A stretch of DNA of 64,000 nucleotides from Dulcicalothrix desertica PCC 7102 (GCF_003991905.1 NZ_RSCL01000002.1:49638-113637), one strand, 5' to 3'. Numbered from the stretch's first letter, positions 35,301 through 45,644 are shown. Program-made: numbers and translations. Notes: generated by a model from the sequence alone, not told the origin.

Positions 35301-37934
35301 TAAGTTAAAGTTACGTGCAGCAACATTCAAATTCAAATCTGTAATTTGTGGTGTTTGACTTTCGGTGTTGACTGCTATTACACCATTTGCAGTTAACCCT
35401 GTAGTTCTCGCACTCAGTCCGACTTGTTGACCGTCCCACTGTAAGTTACCCACTACGGGTTGCTCAAGTACCGATACCCCTTGAGTTAAATTAAAATTTC
35501 CACTTCCACGAATATTTGAGAGAGCAAACGATTTTGTTGTTCCCCCTATATTAAAGCTACTATTCAACCGACCACGTAAATTCGACGAAAACTGATTTAA
35601 GGCAATTTGCTCAACACCACCATTAACTTGCCAACGACCGTTATTCAAACTGATGTTGTTTAAGTTGACTCTTCCTCCTGCTACATTATTTATAGTGGCA
35701 AGTCCTAATGCTCGGATATTCTCTAACTGTAACGAGTCTGTTGTACCCGTTAAATTCAACGCTGTATTCAAACTCCCCGATGACAGTTGTTTCGGTAACT
35801 GTAATTGATCAAAACGGTTCAACTGTACACCATCCGCACGAACAGCTACATTAAAACGTTTATCTTCTACCCTACCCCGTGCTGTCACCGTTCCACCAGC
35901 GAAGCGAATATTCGCATTTTGCAACTCTATATTATTATTACTGGCAATGCTAATTTCTCCCGAACTCGGATAAGTCGAACTCGGCGCCTGAAATTGTGCT
36001 ATTGTCCTTAAATTACCCAGCACTCCCGAAATATTCGCATTCGCACTCACATTACCTATTGTAATTGGAGCATTCACTTTATATGCACGCGCTATCGCAT
36101 CCCCTGGTATTTGCGAAGCGTTTAAATTCAAGTTGACTCGACCTTGTTGCGCTAACTGTATATTACCTTTACCTGTAACTACTCCTCCTATTTCTGGTGC
36201 CACTTTTAAGTTTTGTAAAGCAAGTTGTAATGAAGGAGTACCCAAACGACCAGAAACATTTCCATTGGCGCCGACATTACCTATATTTATAGGAAGTGCA
36301 ATATTATAAACTTGAGCAACTGCATTTCCAGGAATTCCCGAAGCTTGTATATTTAGGTTGACATTACCTTGCTGCGCTAACTGTATATTACCGTTTGCGG
36401 TGACTGTTCCTCCTATTTGTGGCGCCACTTTTAAGTTTTGTAAAGCGAGTTGTAGTGGTTGACCGAGTTGACCAGAAATATTCGCGTTTGCAGCAACGTT
36501 ACCAATATTGAGAGGGAGTGCAACATTATATATACCCGCAACAGAATTTCCAGGAATTCCCAATGCTTGTATATTTAGGTTGACATTACCATTTTGAGCA
36601 AGTTGAATTTTTCCACTTCCTAAAATTTGTCCTCCTAGGGTTGGTGTGACTTGGAGGTTGGAAAGGGTAATAACGGGTGTACCTGAAATATCTAGACGAA
36701 AGTTACTACTGACCGAGTTTAGTTGTAAACGGTCGATAGTCGCAAGTTTGACTGTACTAATGGTTCCCGTTGCGGTGGGTTGTTTGATATTGCCTTGAAT
36801 TTTGACGTTTGCTTGGACTTGTCCGATAGCTGTAACTGGTGACTTTGCGTTGAGGGTGCTAAGAATGGTTTGAATATTTGTGGGTAGAATCAGCGCATTT
36901 AGATTGTAACCTGTTTGAGTATTGACGGCGCCTTGTACCTGGAGTGGTATTTTGCCAAAGTTCGTAGTCAGGTTATTTGTAGAGATGTTCTGACCTTGAA
37001 ACTGTAAGTTACCTTGGGTGTTGGTAATTAATTGGGGAATATTATCTACTTTCGCGGTTATTTTATTTAAATCGGCGGTTCCGGTTACACTTATAGGCGC
37101 CTTCGGTGTAATATCTACAGTAAGGGAAGCATTAACGCTACCCGAAGTCGCACTTATCGGTGATTGCACTAATTTAGTTATATCAGCAACGAGTAAATCA
37201 CGCGCTTGGACATTTAAGTTCGTCGAATTTATTTGTCCTGAGACTAACTGAGTTTTACCATCGATATCTACTTTACCTTGAGTATTGCGAGCAGAGGCGC
37301 CGATATCATACGTTAAGTTTGTTATGGTAGTGGCGCCTTGCTTCTCTGGTAAAATTCTGACAATACCATTTGCTTGATTAAAACCAACAGTAGTTTTAGG
37401 TATACCAGGTTTTGGTGTGGGTACTAAGGCCAAACTGGCATTCCGTATAATCAAACTTTCTAAATTAGTCGTGATAAAACCTTTCTCTTCTTTCCCTGTC
37501 TTTATTTGTGTATTTAACCACTGACCGTTTTTATCTTGCTCTAAATAAACACTCGGTTCGACTAAAGCGACATTTAAATTCAGAGTCCTAGTAAAAAGAA
37601 CTTGTAAAGGATTAAATTGAACATCGATAGCTTTTGCTGTAACTCTATCTGGGTCTTGTGCAGTTGCGGGTATATTGAGCGAACTAAATCGGATACTGTT
37701 TAAAGTTACACTATCTACCTTACCTACTTCTACTGGTCGTCCGAGTAACTGAGCTAGATTCGTTTGAACTAAGGGTACTAAATCTTGAAGGATAAAATTT
37801 CTTAACCACCAGGCGCCACCAGTAATGGAAGCGAGTAAAACCACAATCAAAGCAATACTACCACGTCTCAACAGTAAAAGCCATAATCGACGATTAAGTG
37901 GTTCAGAATTACGCCCTGGTGGTAACTGTCTCAT
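32388..37934 (-). CDS. tamB: TamB-like translocation/assembly or lipid-transport protein (DUF490)
   Basis: 1848 residues. An N-terminal cytoplasmic tail and one membrane anchor (about 27-48) are followed by an AsmA-like start ('VPLVQTNLAQLLGRPVEVG'), then long repetitive beta-structure with recurring 'GKIQLAQNGNVNLNIQA' and 'GNVSGRLG' elements. The TamB/DUF490 C-terminal domain follows ('PLPEGVINLTGGQINLFATQ', 'LGLDPILNVRLLA', ending 'SRALIEYETRLP'). TamB/AsmA-family proteins form periplasm-spanning grooves linking inner and outer membranes, for outer-membrane protein assembly or phospholipid transfer. Three near-identical blocks at about residues 460-620 show internal duplication. No partner Omp85/TamA gene lies in the window. 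Confidence 0.92.
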   Translation of the reverse strand: MRQLPPGRNSEPLNRRLWLLLLRRGSIALIVVLLASITGGAWWLRNFILQDLVPLVQTNLAQLLGRPVEVGKVDSVTLNSIRFSSLNIPATAQDPDRVTAKAIDVQFNPLQVLFTRTLNLNVALVEPSVYLEQDKNGQWLNTQIKTGKEEKGFITTNLESLIIRNASLALVPTPKPGIPKTTVGFNQANGIVRILPEKQGATTITNLTYDIGASARNTQGKVDIDGKTQLVSGQINSTNLNVQARDLLVADITKLVQSPISATSGSVNASLTVDITPKAPISVTGTADLNKITAKVDNIPQLITNTQGNLQFQGQNISTNNLTTNFGKIPLQVQGAVNTQTGYNLNALILPTNIQTILSTLNAKSPVTAIGQVQANVKIQGNIKQPTATGTISTVKLATIDRLQLNSVSSNFRLDISGTPVITLSNLQVTPTLGGQILGSGKIQLAQNGNVNLNIQALGIPGNSVAGIYNVALPLNIGNVAANANISGQLGQPLQLALQNLKVAPQIGGTVTANGNIQLAQQGNVNLNIQASGIPGNAVAQVYNIALPINIGNVGANGNVSGRLGTPSLQLALQNLKVAPEIGGVVTGKGNIQLAQQGRVNLNLNASQIPGDAIARAYKVNAPITIGNVSANANISGVLGNLRTIAQFQAPSSTYPSSGEISIASNNNIELQNANIRFAGGTVTARGRVEDKRFNVAVRADGVQLNRFDQLQLPKQLSSGSLNTALNLTGTTDSLQLENIRALGLATINNVAGGRVNLNNISLNNGRWQVNGGVEQIALNQFSSNLRGRLNSSFNIGGTTKSFALSNIRGSGNFNLTQGVSVLEQPVVGNLQWDGQQVGLSARTTGLTANGVIAVNTESQTPQITDLNLNVAARNFNLLKAPVTIPNLALAGRVDFTGNVTGNLNTPVANGNLELRNFAVNNLAFDPVLTGSVSYAGGTGAAITLIGNKQDRIAVNLGADNFPTSFIIQRGESVAKGRTEGDNLIASAENFPVSVLGSLVPANIPNIQPLAGNISGNVVANIRTRNASGAVAVVQPRIGRIAGEAFTGNFDFTNGTASLNNGQFQVGDSLISLSGSVETQGNRQVQVQASVNQARIEKLLQALSIYDFEDLFTGVESPQLADASVLRPTTELYIPQDVSLLTQLDIFKEITDVIAKQETVEQQQEATGIPALSELQGLISAKLDVTGSLQSGLNTNFNVNGSNVEWGNYNIGEVTANGGFADGVLTLQPLRVGFEGGLLAFTGQLGQKDLSGQFRVSSLPISALQRFGNLPVNATGEINALTALSGSLTNPSAKGDVSLENATLNSKPIKSAQLSFNLNNARLNFGSTVAATDAQPLNIIGSIPAAIPFGAEPESNQINITANVRDDGLSLLNVLTDQVNWVSGTGEVNVAIGGTLSQPTITGIANVNNATLTTVALTEPLTNVTGAVQFDRDLINVQNLEALYNRERVTAAGNLGIFEQQTVNNPLTVSLNDLNVRLQGLYEGGVSGDAVVTGSVVKPVLGGTIRLASGEVSITQRSGQQRQQQPQQEALETQENETPTNENITTERPPIGFSELRLILEDNVRVTSDLLPTNLTNPLLSSFTNQDFLSFDAEGALTINGTLEKPLPEGVINLTGGQINLFATQFVLERGYEQTATFTPSLGLDPILNVRLLAIVPESSATRLPTSSISGEINEVPVTSLGTLRSVRVFARVNGPASNINDNLELTSDPRRNRAEIVSLIGGTIVNAFNQQDGGLGIISAAGNRILTPLQGIISSLGQTIGLSELRLYPTVINNRSTNRSSSVLGLAAEAGFNVNRNFSLSVSRVFIVDEPFRYNLIYRINEEILLRGSTDLSEDSRALIEYETRLP

Positions 37935-38074
37935 GATAATTTTAAGTAATAATTTACACTTTTAATTCCAATTAATGATTTATTTCAAGTAGTTTCCATA
38001 CATCTAAACATTGTTTTACCCTATCAGACTTTTAGACTCTGTGCGAATAATATTAATCTAAACAGGGTATACAG

Positions 38075-39796
38075 CTACTTGACATCTATCGTAAGGTTAA
38101 AAATGCTTGTATTAAATGGCGCCATAGCTGTAAAACAATATAAGCGCCTGTTATCTGTTGAGCCGACTCTCCGCACTAAAGTGACGGAGAATAAGAGCGA
38201 AACCACAGAGCTATTACTAACCCCATTTCTTCCTAACTTTTTGCCCTTCAGAGAAGCTATCTGGTTAGGTTGTTTCGTCTTTACACAGTTCTGCTCTGCG
38301 GGGGAAATGACACCACCGGACTTAGAACTAGTCTTCGCACTTGCAGTTTTATACTCACCCCAAGCCTGTGTTAAGAACGGCTCCGTCCTCTCCCAATCTC
38401 TACGAGCTTGAGACACTTGAAGTTCATCGTCGTCATTGATATATCTACTCAAATACGCAGAAAATAAGTTACGCTGCATTTCAAAACCGCTCACATCTTT
38501 GTGTACTCTTTCTGATAGCGACTTCTTAATACGAGTCCCATCAAGATGTGTTTGAGATAACGCGGTTTTTCGAGTAGAAAATGTTGTGAATTGCCCGCCA
38601 GCACTTTCAGCCTTGCGTGCTAATTACGATTGAAAAAAACCAGGAGACTTGGCTGATATTGCTTTACCATATCTTTTCTGCCAGCCCCTTACGGAAACTT
38701 TTTCAGCTTTAATATTTTTACCAAATTCGCGAACTATTTTATTCGTCAAACCTCGATTTTGAGATTTACTGTAAGCAGCTTTACGTCTTTCTAATTCACG
38801 TTTTTTACGTGCATATTTTCGATAAGCTAACGAATGCTTCCAACGTCGAGAACCTTTTTTGACCTTACCCTTTTTGCGCTTATTGTTACGTCCAACTTTT
38901 TTGTCAAAGTCCGGTTCGTAATTATCTGGATTGGTCACACGGCGCGACCGCTCCATCTTGCGTTGCAAGGTTTTAATTTCTTGCTCAAACGTAGGTACAT
39001 TTTCTGCAAATGGGAATAAACCAGCTTTGTTGTCACCAACTACAGCTACGTTACTAACATTTAAATCAATACCGACTAATCCAGTATTAGAATTAACTTT
39101 GTTGTGCAGTTTATATGCTGGAGTTTCTTTGTAGGGTACACCTTCATTAATAAGCTGTACATACCAACGACGTTTACCATTTATTTCTCGCCACAAAAGG
39201 CGGCAATATTTAACTGGTACACGATACCCATATTCAAGCACTTCATTCCATTTATTAGGAAAGCGAATAGGGAGGATTAAATATGACCCCCATTTGATGC
39301 AGCAATCAGTACCGCCAAAGAATCTAATGCTTTGGGTATTAGTTTTACCTTCTATTGAATGAAAAGAGCTAAACAATTTAAATCTAACTTTTCTCGCCTT
39401 ACCGTACAATACTTTCTCAACAGCTTTGAACGCACGTGTTCCAATTTTTTGGATTGTGTGACTATCTAGCTTTTCCCACATCCACTTAGAATCCTTAGCA
39501 GTTAATGTAGCAAAGTCCTGTAGTTCAAAGTCAGAAAAACGAGCTTGTTTTCTAGCTTGAGAAAACAATTCATTCTTTAACTTCTTATCATCCTCGGTTT
39601 TGACTTTAATTTTTTTAGCTTCTTGATATGGCTCAGAATTGCGTACATTTTGTACTCGCACCACAGCTTCTCCAAGTACTGCGTTATATAATTGTCTGCC
39701 AGCTTGAAATCTTGCATCTAACTCTTTTTCTGCCTGACTATTAACTATTAACTCAAACTCGGTCACAAACGATGGCGTTTTTTCTTTCTTCGCCAT
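38075..39796 (-). pseudogene. tnpB: IS200/IS605-type TnpB (RNA-guided nuclease family), interrupted by an in-frame stop
   Basis: The first part (39796 to 38624, 390 residues, strong aggaggt ribosome site) has the N-terminal wedge/REC-like regions, the RuvC-I motif 'VGIDLNVSNVAVV' and the RuvC-II region 'IKAEKVSVRGWQKRYGKAIS'. It then stops at a TAA (38624-38626). The same frame continues without a break: 'LARKAESAGGQFTTFSTRKT', 'LSQTHLDGTRIKKSLSERVH', 'MQRNLFSAYLSRYIND', to 38075. So this is a nonsense change, not a frameshift. Where the family usually has 'RDLFSAYL', this copy reads 'RNLFSAYL', which removes the probable third RuvC aspartate. This TnpB group appears naturally to lack zinc-finger cysteines. 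No TnpA gene is present, and only one GGCGCC site lies inside the gene. Confidence 0.82.
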
Positions 39797-40220
39797 ACAT
39801 AATCACCTCCTAAAACGTTGACTTTTTCTATTTATCAACCATATTATAGTATATTATATAAAATCTGTATGTCAACAAATTTGTAAAAATATATGGACAT
39901 AAACTATAGGCATAATAATCACAATGAACTATATAAATGACCCGCACCATTCAAATTAATGAAAGTTCAAGTAGCGAATCCGGTTAAAACCGGGTTCGCG
40001 GTAAATCAGTTGGCGGTGGAGGCACACGGGACGCCTTTCATTGTCGTTCACGCAGTGTTCTGCAGGAAAGACAAACTGACCTTGCCGTTGGGCATTCCAC
40101 CCCGATATAAATACCGTCAAAGTATTAATTATTCTTGGAATTAATACTTTGACTTCGGGGCTATCTGCCTTTCACGTTTGGGATGGTATACTATCGGTTA
40201 AAATTCTGACTTTATTCTAA
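39797..40220. other. Intergenic region between tnpB and a hydrolase gene
   Basis: No supported gene; the open frame at 39959-40144 has no family resemblance. It contains a short ccggttaaaaccgg palindrome (39979-39992), the gttcacgcagtgttctgcagg motif (40047-40067) and the long hairpin listed separately. It may contain the left end of the tnpB element. Confidence 0.4.
40116..40153. repeat. Long perfect hairpin
   Basis: gtcaaagtattaatt pairs with aattaatactttgac across an eight-base loop (15-bp perfect stem); the flanks ccccgat and cttcgggg extend the pairing. It sits about 70 bases before the next gene and could be a transposon end or an attenuator. Confidence 0.65.
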
Positions 40221-41411
40221 ATGAAACAAATCAGGACAAACAAATTAGACAACCAAGAGAAAAAAGCTCCCAACTGGTACTCATGGTTATTTATCAAACA
40301 AATTTTTATAATATTCAGCGCCGTTTTAATAGGCGCCTTCGGATATAATCAAATTATTCGTCAACGGTATAAAGTAAATCATCATCAGTTACCCCATGCA
40401 AGATTTATCAATTCCTCTGCGGTAGAAGTCATCAACACATTAAAGGTTTCAGCGATAAAAAGTAACCCCTTAATCAAAACAAAGAATTTTGAAGTTACCT
40501 ATAATGTTTTACAGAGTCCAAATTTTAATAAAAGTCAAAAATTAGATAAAATAGTCAATGCTGTCGTTAACTTAACCAAACAGCAAGAATTACCATTAGA
40601 ACCTTTATCAGTTACGTTAATCGACATTAAAACTAAAACAATCTCAGGATACCATCAACACGTTCCTAAATATCCTGCCAGTGTTGTCAAATTATTCTGG
40701 ATGGTCATATTAGAGCAATATCACAACTTGTATGTTATTGAACAAAATAATGATTCTCATCGTGATTTAAAAAATATGATACTCAAATCAGATAATGACG
40801 CAGCAAGTCGAATAATAAACACAATTACCGACACAAAAACTTCTTTGAATGAATTGAGTGAGTCTAAATTAGCAACCTGGCTAAATAAAAGATACCAGGT
40901 AAACCGTTTTTTTGAAAAAGCTGGATATAAAGGTATCAACATTAGTCAAAAAACGTTTCCAGTAGCTGAACCAATAATGAGCGAACCTCAAGGTACAGAA
41001 CTACAATTACAGAATAGTCAAAATACTGGTAATCGCATATCAACGTATCATGCGGCACGACTGATGTATGAAATTGTAACAAATCGTGCTGTTTCGGCGC
41101 CATCAAGTCAGAAAATGCTGACATTGTTGAAACGAGATTTACACGTATCGACATGGAAAAATAATCCTCCTCCCACAGAGGGATTTAATGCGATAGAAAA
41201 TTTTTTGGGTGAGTCTTTGTCAGATAAAGAAATTATATTTGCTTCCAAAGCGGGTCAAACATCAACTGGGCGCCAAGAAGTGGCTTATATAGGAAGCAAA
41301 GATGGTAGAATGCAGTATATAGTGGCAGTTTTTGGATGCTCGCGTAAATATAGTGAGAGTAACAGTATTTTTCCAGATATATCACGATTGGTATTTGAAG
41401 GGATGAGATAG
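40221..41411 (+). CDS. Class A beta-lactamase-like serine hydrolase, membrane-anchored
   Basis: 396 residues with an N-terminal cytoplasmic stretch and one membrane anchor (about 24-43). The periplasmic domain has the penicilloyl-serine fold motifs S154-V-V-K157, S190-D191-N192 and a modified third box 'KAGQTS' in place of KTG. The class A Glu of the omega loop is not obvious, so beta-lactam hydrolysis is doubtful; family members are often called beta-lactamase2 or serine hydrolase. It is followed 88 bases later by a class C-type hydrolase gene on the same strand. Confidence 0.8.
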   Translation: MKQIRTNKLDNQEKKAPNWYSWLFIKQIFIIFSAVLIGAFGYNQIIRQRYKVNHHQLPHARFINSSAVEVINTLKVSAIKSNPLIKTKNFEVTYNVLQSPNFNKSQKLDKIVNAVVNLTKQQELPLEPLSVTLIDIKTKTISGYHQHVPKYPASVVKLFWMVILEQYHNLYVIEQNNDSHRDLKNMILKSDNDAASRIINTITDTKTSLNELSESKLATWLNKRYQVNRFFEKAGYKGINISQKTFPVAEPIMSEPQGTELQLQNSQNTGNRISTYHAARLMYEIVTNRAVSAPSSQKMLTLLKRDLHVSTWKNNPPPTEGFNAIENFLGESLSDKEIIFASKAGQTSTGRQEVAYIGSKDGRMQYIVAVFGCSRKYSESNSIFPDISRLVFEGMR

Positions 41412-41499
41412 TAAAAAGCGAGGAATGATACAAAATCGAGTAGAATGTGTAATCTCGATTCAAAAGTCGGGATTTTCACTCATCCTACATAGCCAGTAA

Positions 41500-43479
41500 A
41501 TGAAACGTCTACCATTTGTATGTGTATGTATTGTAATGATAGCAGTATTGTTTCAGACTGCAATTGCAACTCCTGCACGGATAATACACTTGCAACCGCA
41601 GCAAACACCTTTAACAGTCCACGTCGAAAAACAATCTTTAAATCATTTACAAGGTTTGAAGAAATTTGTTGACGAGTACTTTGCCGAAAAAATGGATGAG
41701 GAGAAAGTTCCGGGTGTAGCAGTTGTGGTGGTTAAAGATGGAAAGATATATTTCCAACAGGGATATGGTTATGCAAATGTGGACGAGAAAAAACCTGTTG
41801 TTCCAGATAAAACTTTATTTAGAGTCGCATCAATATCTAAATTATTTACTGCCACTGCGATAATGCAGCTTGTGGAGCAGGGTAAAATCGACTTGAAAAA
41901 TCCTGTAAACGAGTATATTAAAGACTTTCAGCTTGATAATAATTTTTTACAACCCATAACAATAGCCAATTTATTAACTCACACATCAGGTTTAGATGTC
42001 AATGATATTGGCATGTCAGCCCGAACTCAGAACTTACTACAACCACTGTCCGAGCATTTAGCAAAACGTAAACCCTTACAAATACAACCTCCAGGTATAA
42101 TATCAACGTATTCTAATTATGGAATCGCATTAGTAGGTTATATTGTCGAGCGAGTTTCAAGGATACCGTTTGCTGAATATATAGATAAAAAGATTTTACA
42201 ACCCTTGGGGATGCAGCATACTACTTTTTTACAGCCACCACCACCTTCATTAAAATCAGACTTAGCAATAGGGTACGAATATAAGGATAACTTTTATCAA
42301 CCGCAACCTTACACATACGAACATCAAGTTCCGGCAATAGCTTTGAGTACCACAGCAACTGACATTGCCAATTTTATGATAGCCCACTTAAACCAAGGGC
42401 GCCTGTATGACAATGAAATATTACAACCAGATACCGTCAAAGAAATGCAGCGTCAACATTTTACATCAGACACACGCATTCCGGGTATAGCGTATGCATT
42501 TCAAGAACAGTTTCGTAACGATGTCAGAATAATTCGACACGGTGGTTTAATAGAAGGGTTTGTAAGTCAATTAATTTTGATACCCCAAGATAATATAGGA
42601 GTGTTCGTTGTTTGTAACTCCACATCCACACTTGATTCCCAGTTTATCAGAGAATTTCTCAATCGTTATTATCCAATTGAAAATAAACCAAATCTTGCTG
42701 CTGCTAAATCTTTAAAAGCATTGCGTCGGTTAAACGGGAATTATTTAGATACTATTACTTCTCAGACAACGATAAAAAAGTTTTTTGAACCGTATTATTT
42801 TACTGTGGAAATTAAACCAGATAATACACTTGTTTATGATTCTCGGCAATACGTTCAAGTCGCACCTATGCTATTTCTATCTTTAGAAGGCGATAAGTAC
42901 ATTAGTTTCAAACAACGTAAAAATGCTATTTATTTATTCGATGGTATTTTTACGCTTCGTCAAAAAAACTGGTATGAAAATCTTTCTTTTCAAATACTCT
43001 TGTACAAAATCTTTTTTTCAATATTTATATTTGCGTGTTTATGTCAACCTGTCAAATTAGCTTTAATTTACTTCAATCGAAAATTCAAACTTTTTAATTT
43101 TATACATTTACCCAGGCGCCTCAGCTTTATTATAACAGAAAATCAATCATCATATATAATCAGCCGAACTAAATTACTTATAGTTCTGATTGCTTATGTC
43201 AACTTACTGTTTATAGTGATTGGTAGATTGATAATACCTTACAAGCAATCGGAGTTTTTCAGAATAATTTACGGAGTGAATCCAGCGTATAAAATTTTGT
43301 TATCTATGCCGATTATATCAGGTGGAATGACTGTTATATTAACCTACTATATTTGTTTGATTTGGAAGAATAAAAAAGGGACATGCATTCAACGAATATA
43401 TTATACAGTCATTACAGGCGCCGCGTTGATGTTTTTAACTTTTCTAAATTATTGGAACTTATTAGGATTTAGATTTTAA
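41500..43479 (+). CDS. Class C beta-lactamase/esterase-type serine hydrolase with C-terminal membrane domain
   Basis: 659 residues. A signal peptide (MKRLPFVCVCIVMIAVLFQTAIA) is followed by a beta-lactamase (PF00144-type) domain with S111-I-S-K114, Y204-S-N206 and 'RHGGLIEGF' as the third box. It covers about residues 50-390, followed by a small domain. The C-terminus (about 500-655) has about four membrane helices, an arrangement seen in cyanobacterial and Bacillus peptidase-like homologues. Likely substrates are D-amino-acid peptides or esters of the envelope. It is probably co-regulated with the preceding hydrolase. Confidence 0.85.
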   Translation: MKRLPFVCVCIVMIAVLFQTAIATPARIIHLQPQQTPLTVHVEKQSLNHLQGLKKFVDEYFAEKMDEEKVPGVAVVVVKDGKIYFQQGYGYANVDEKKPVVPDKTLFRVASISKLFTATAIMQLVEQGKIDLKNPVNEYIKDFQLDNNFLQPITIANLLTHTSGLDVNDIGMSARTQNLLQPLSEHLAKRKPLQIQPPGIISTYSNYGIALVGYIVERVSRIPFAEYIDKKILQPLGMQHTTFLQPPPPSLKSDLAIGYEYKDNFYQPQPYTYEHQVPAIALSTTATDIANFMIAHLNQGRLYDNEILQPDTVKEMQRQHFTSDTRIPGIAYAFQEQFRNDVRIIRHGGLIEGFVSQLILIPQDNIGVFVVCNSTSTLDSQFIREFLNRYYPIENKPNLAAAKSLKALRRLNGNYLDTITSQTTIKKFFEPYYFTVEIKPDNTLVYDSRQYVQVAPMLFLSLEGDKYISFKQRKNAIYLFDGIFTLRQKNWYENLSFQILLYKIFFSIFIFACLCQPVKLALIYFNRKFKLFNFIHLPRRLSFIITENQSSYIISRTKLLIVLIAYVNLLFIVIGRLIIPYKQSEFFRIIYGVNPAYKILLSMPIISGGMTVILTYYICLIWKNKKGTCIQRIYYTVITGAALMFLTFLNYWNLLGFRF

Positions 43480-43720
43480 AAATTATTAGATACTCAGTAT
43501 TAATGATAAACAAATACGGTGCGTCAATACTGCAAAGGTTAGATAATTAGGACAATTATTTATATTTTTATTTAAAAAGTAATAGAATGTGACTTATTTA
43601 ATTCTACCGAAAGAATGAATTAGATTAAGAATGTAAGCGCTATCTTAAGGAAGAGGGAAAATGTCAAAAAAAGGTAATCGATTAAAAGCTGATTAATTTA
43701 TAGTTTATTTTGTAAAAACT

Positions 43721-45130
43721 ATGACTTTATTTACCACTTCTCAAGACTGGACAGATAAATGCTGGGAAATTTTAGAAAAATCTATTATATATTATCAAGG
43801 GGAAGCGATAGGAAGTGTAGTTGCTCAAGACCCGAAATTAAATGCACTTAACTATGACCAATGCTTTATTCGTGATTTCGTGCCTTCTGCATTATTATTC
43901 TTAATGCATGGTAAAACAACAATTGTACGTAACTTCTTAAATACTACATTGAAGTTACAAAGTAATCATAAAGAGATGGATTTTTTTCAACCTGGGCCAG
44001 GTTTGATGCCAGCTAGTTTTAAAGTAGTATTTAAGGATAATGAAGAGTTTTTAGATGCTGATTTTGGAGAACATGCGATAGCACGTGTACCACCAGTAGA
44101 TTCTTGTTTATGGTGGGTTTTGTTGTTACGAGCATATTGTAAGGTTACAAACGATGTTTCTTTTGCTCATCAGCAAGAGTACCAAGACGGAATAAAACTC
44201 ATTCTCGATTTATGTTTAGCACATCGTTTTGATATGTTTCCAACTTTACTAGTTCCTGATGGCGCCTTTATGATTGACCGTCGGATGGGAGTATCAGGAC
44301 ATCCATTGGAAATTCAAGTATTATTTTACGCTGCTTTGCGTGCGGCAAACGAATTAATTTTACCATCAGATGAAGAAAGTAAACGTTATATTTTCCGTAT
44401 TAAACAAAGACTTAGTGCTTTAAACTACCATGTGCGTCAATATTATTGGATAGACCTTCAGCGAATAAATGAAATTTACCGTTATCAAAGTAACGAGTTT
44501 GGGAAAGAGGTTGCAAACAAGTTTAATATTTTTGCTGAGTCCATACCTAATTGGTTGACTGAGTGGTTGCCAGAGTCAGGGGGATATTTAGTTGGGAATT
44601 TGGGACCAGGGATGATGGATTTTCGATTCTTTGCTTTAGGAAACTTAATGTCAATTTTAGTATCTTTAGCCAGTAAGAAAGAATCGCACCGTATTATGGA
44701 TTTATTTGAACAACGCTGGTATGATTTAATTGGTTACATGCCAGTAAAAATTTGCTTTCCAGCTTTATCAGGTTCAGAATGGCGCCTAATAACAGGATGT
44801 GACCCTAAGAATTCTCCTTGGTCTTACCATAATGGAGGTAATTGGCCTGTATTATTATGGTTATTTGCTGCTGTTGGACAGAAAACAGGTAGAGTGGAAT
44901 TAGCGCAACGGGCAATAGATATAGCTGAAAAGCGTTTGATGAATGATAAATTTCCAGAGTATTATGATGGAAAAAACGGTCGTTTAATTGGTAAAGAAGC
45001 GAGAAGTTATCAAACTTGGACAATAGCAGGATTATTAGCAGCAAAAGAATTACTAGCAAATCCTGAATATGTAAAGCTAATTAGTTTTGAGGAAGGAATA
45101 GAAAACCCCGTAGGTCTTTCAATTCATTAG
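43721..45130 (+). CDS. Alkaline/neutral invertase, GH100
   Basis: 469 residues, the usual length of cyanobacterial neutral invertases, with no signal peptide. Characteristic segments are '[20 protein letters not shown]', '[16 protein letters not shown]', '[19 protein letters not shown]', '[20 protein letters not shown]', '[10 protein letters not shown]' and '[18 protein letters not shown]'. The enzyme cleaves sucrose to glucose and fructose in the cytosol by an (alpha/alpha)6-barrel with acidic catalytic residues. In heterocystous cyanobacteria it feeds sucrose into metabolism. No other sucrose genes are adjacent. A 61-bp hairpin follows the stop codon by nine bases. Confidence 0.95.
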   Translation: MTLFTTSQDWTDKCWEILEKSIIYYQGEAIGSVVAQDPKLNALNYDQCFIRDFVPSALLFLMHGKTTIVRNFLNTTLKLQSNHKEMDFFQPGPGLMPASFKVVFKDNEEFLDADFGEHAIARVPPVDSCLWWVLLLRAYCKVTNDVSFAHQQEYQDGIKLILDLCLAHRFDMFPTLLVPDGAFMIDRRMGVSGHPLEIQVLFYAALRAANELILPSDEESKRYIFRIKQRLSALNYHVRQYYWIDLQRINEIYRYQSNEFGKEVANKFNIFAESIPNWLTEWLPESGGYLVGNLGPGMMDFRFFALGNLMSILVSLASKKESHRIMDLFEQRWYDLIGYMPVKICFPALSGSEWRLITGCDPKNSPWSYHNGGNWPVLLWLFAAVGQKTGRVELAQRAIDIAEKRLMNDKFPEYYDGKNGRLIGKEARSYQTWTIAGLLAAKELLANPEYVKLISFEEGIENPVGLSIH

Positions 45131-45139
45131 ATTAATTAG

Positions 45140-45200
45140 GGTGCGTGACAGCCAAAACAATTTATCAAATTCACCTATAAATCAACTGCTGTCACGCACC
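45140..45200. repeat. 61-bp GGTGCGTGA...TCACGCACC hairpin, copy 2
   Basis: ggtgcgtgacagc and gctgtcacgcacc arms (13 bp) around a 35-base loop, just after the invertase gene; the arms differ from copy 1 by a matched pair change. Confidence 0.85.
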
Positions 45201-45233
45201 ATCTATATGTTGAGTTCACAGAAAAAACAGATA

Positions 45234-45467
45234 TTATAATGTAGGACAAGCGGATGCAAGTAAACGTGACTTAGAAGTAAAATTAGGCACCTGTGTAACA
45301 AGAGTTATACTACCGTCAGCGTCTTTTACCCATCCTTGTGCTTCGATAATTGTATCAGGAGTCTTCACTGGCGCCAAGGAAGGAGAATTATTCGAGACGT
45401 TAGATGGTGTTTCTAAAGTTGCTAAAGTTAAATTAAATGCTTCAGATGATGAGTATAAAATAAACAA
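45234..45467 (-). pseudogene. Truncated C-terminus of a filamentous-haemagglutinin-type exoprotein
   Basis: The 77-codon frame contains 'PDTIIEAQGWVKDADGSITL' and ends near a Cys ('LASACPTL'). Cyanobacterial two-partner-secretion exoproteins typically end with IVEAQGW-DADG-V-L followed by a Pro/Ser stretch and a Cys. The large N-terminal secretion domain and repeats are absent, and no partner transporter is nearby. I read this as the surviving tail of a deleted gene; a small independent protein is less likely. Confidence 0.5.
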
Positions 45468-45644
45468 CTAAGTGGTGTATGTGATTAATTATATTGAGTT
45501 GGCGCCAATTATAATTTCTCTAATTCCCTCTTTCACAAAGCACACATAAATCTAACTCTGTGTCCTCTCCTACTCTGTGGTAAAAATAATTAACCACAAA
45601 GAACACAAAGTAAGAATTAAACAAAAACTTAATTACATATCTTG

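Noticed and set aside
39959..40144. 61-codon frame upstream of the class A-type hydrolase
   Set aside because: It runs through palindromes and the long hairpin, has no family resemblance and no ribosome site.
40221..43479. Antibiotic-resistance beta-lactamases
   Set aside because: Motifs show the fold, but the third box of the first protein is altered, and the second has the long chain and membrane tail of peptidase/esterase relatives; resistance cannot be claimed.
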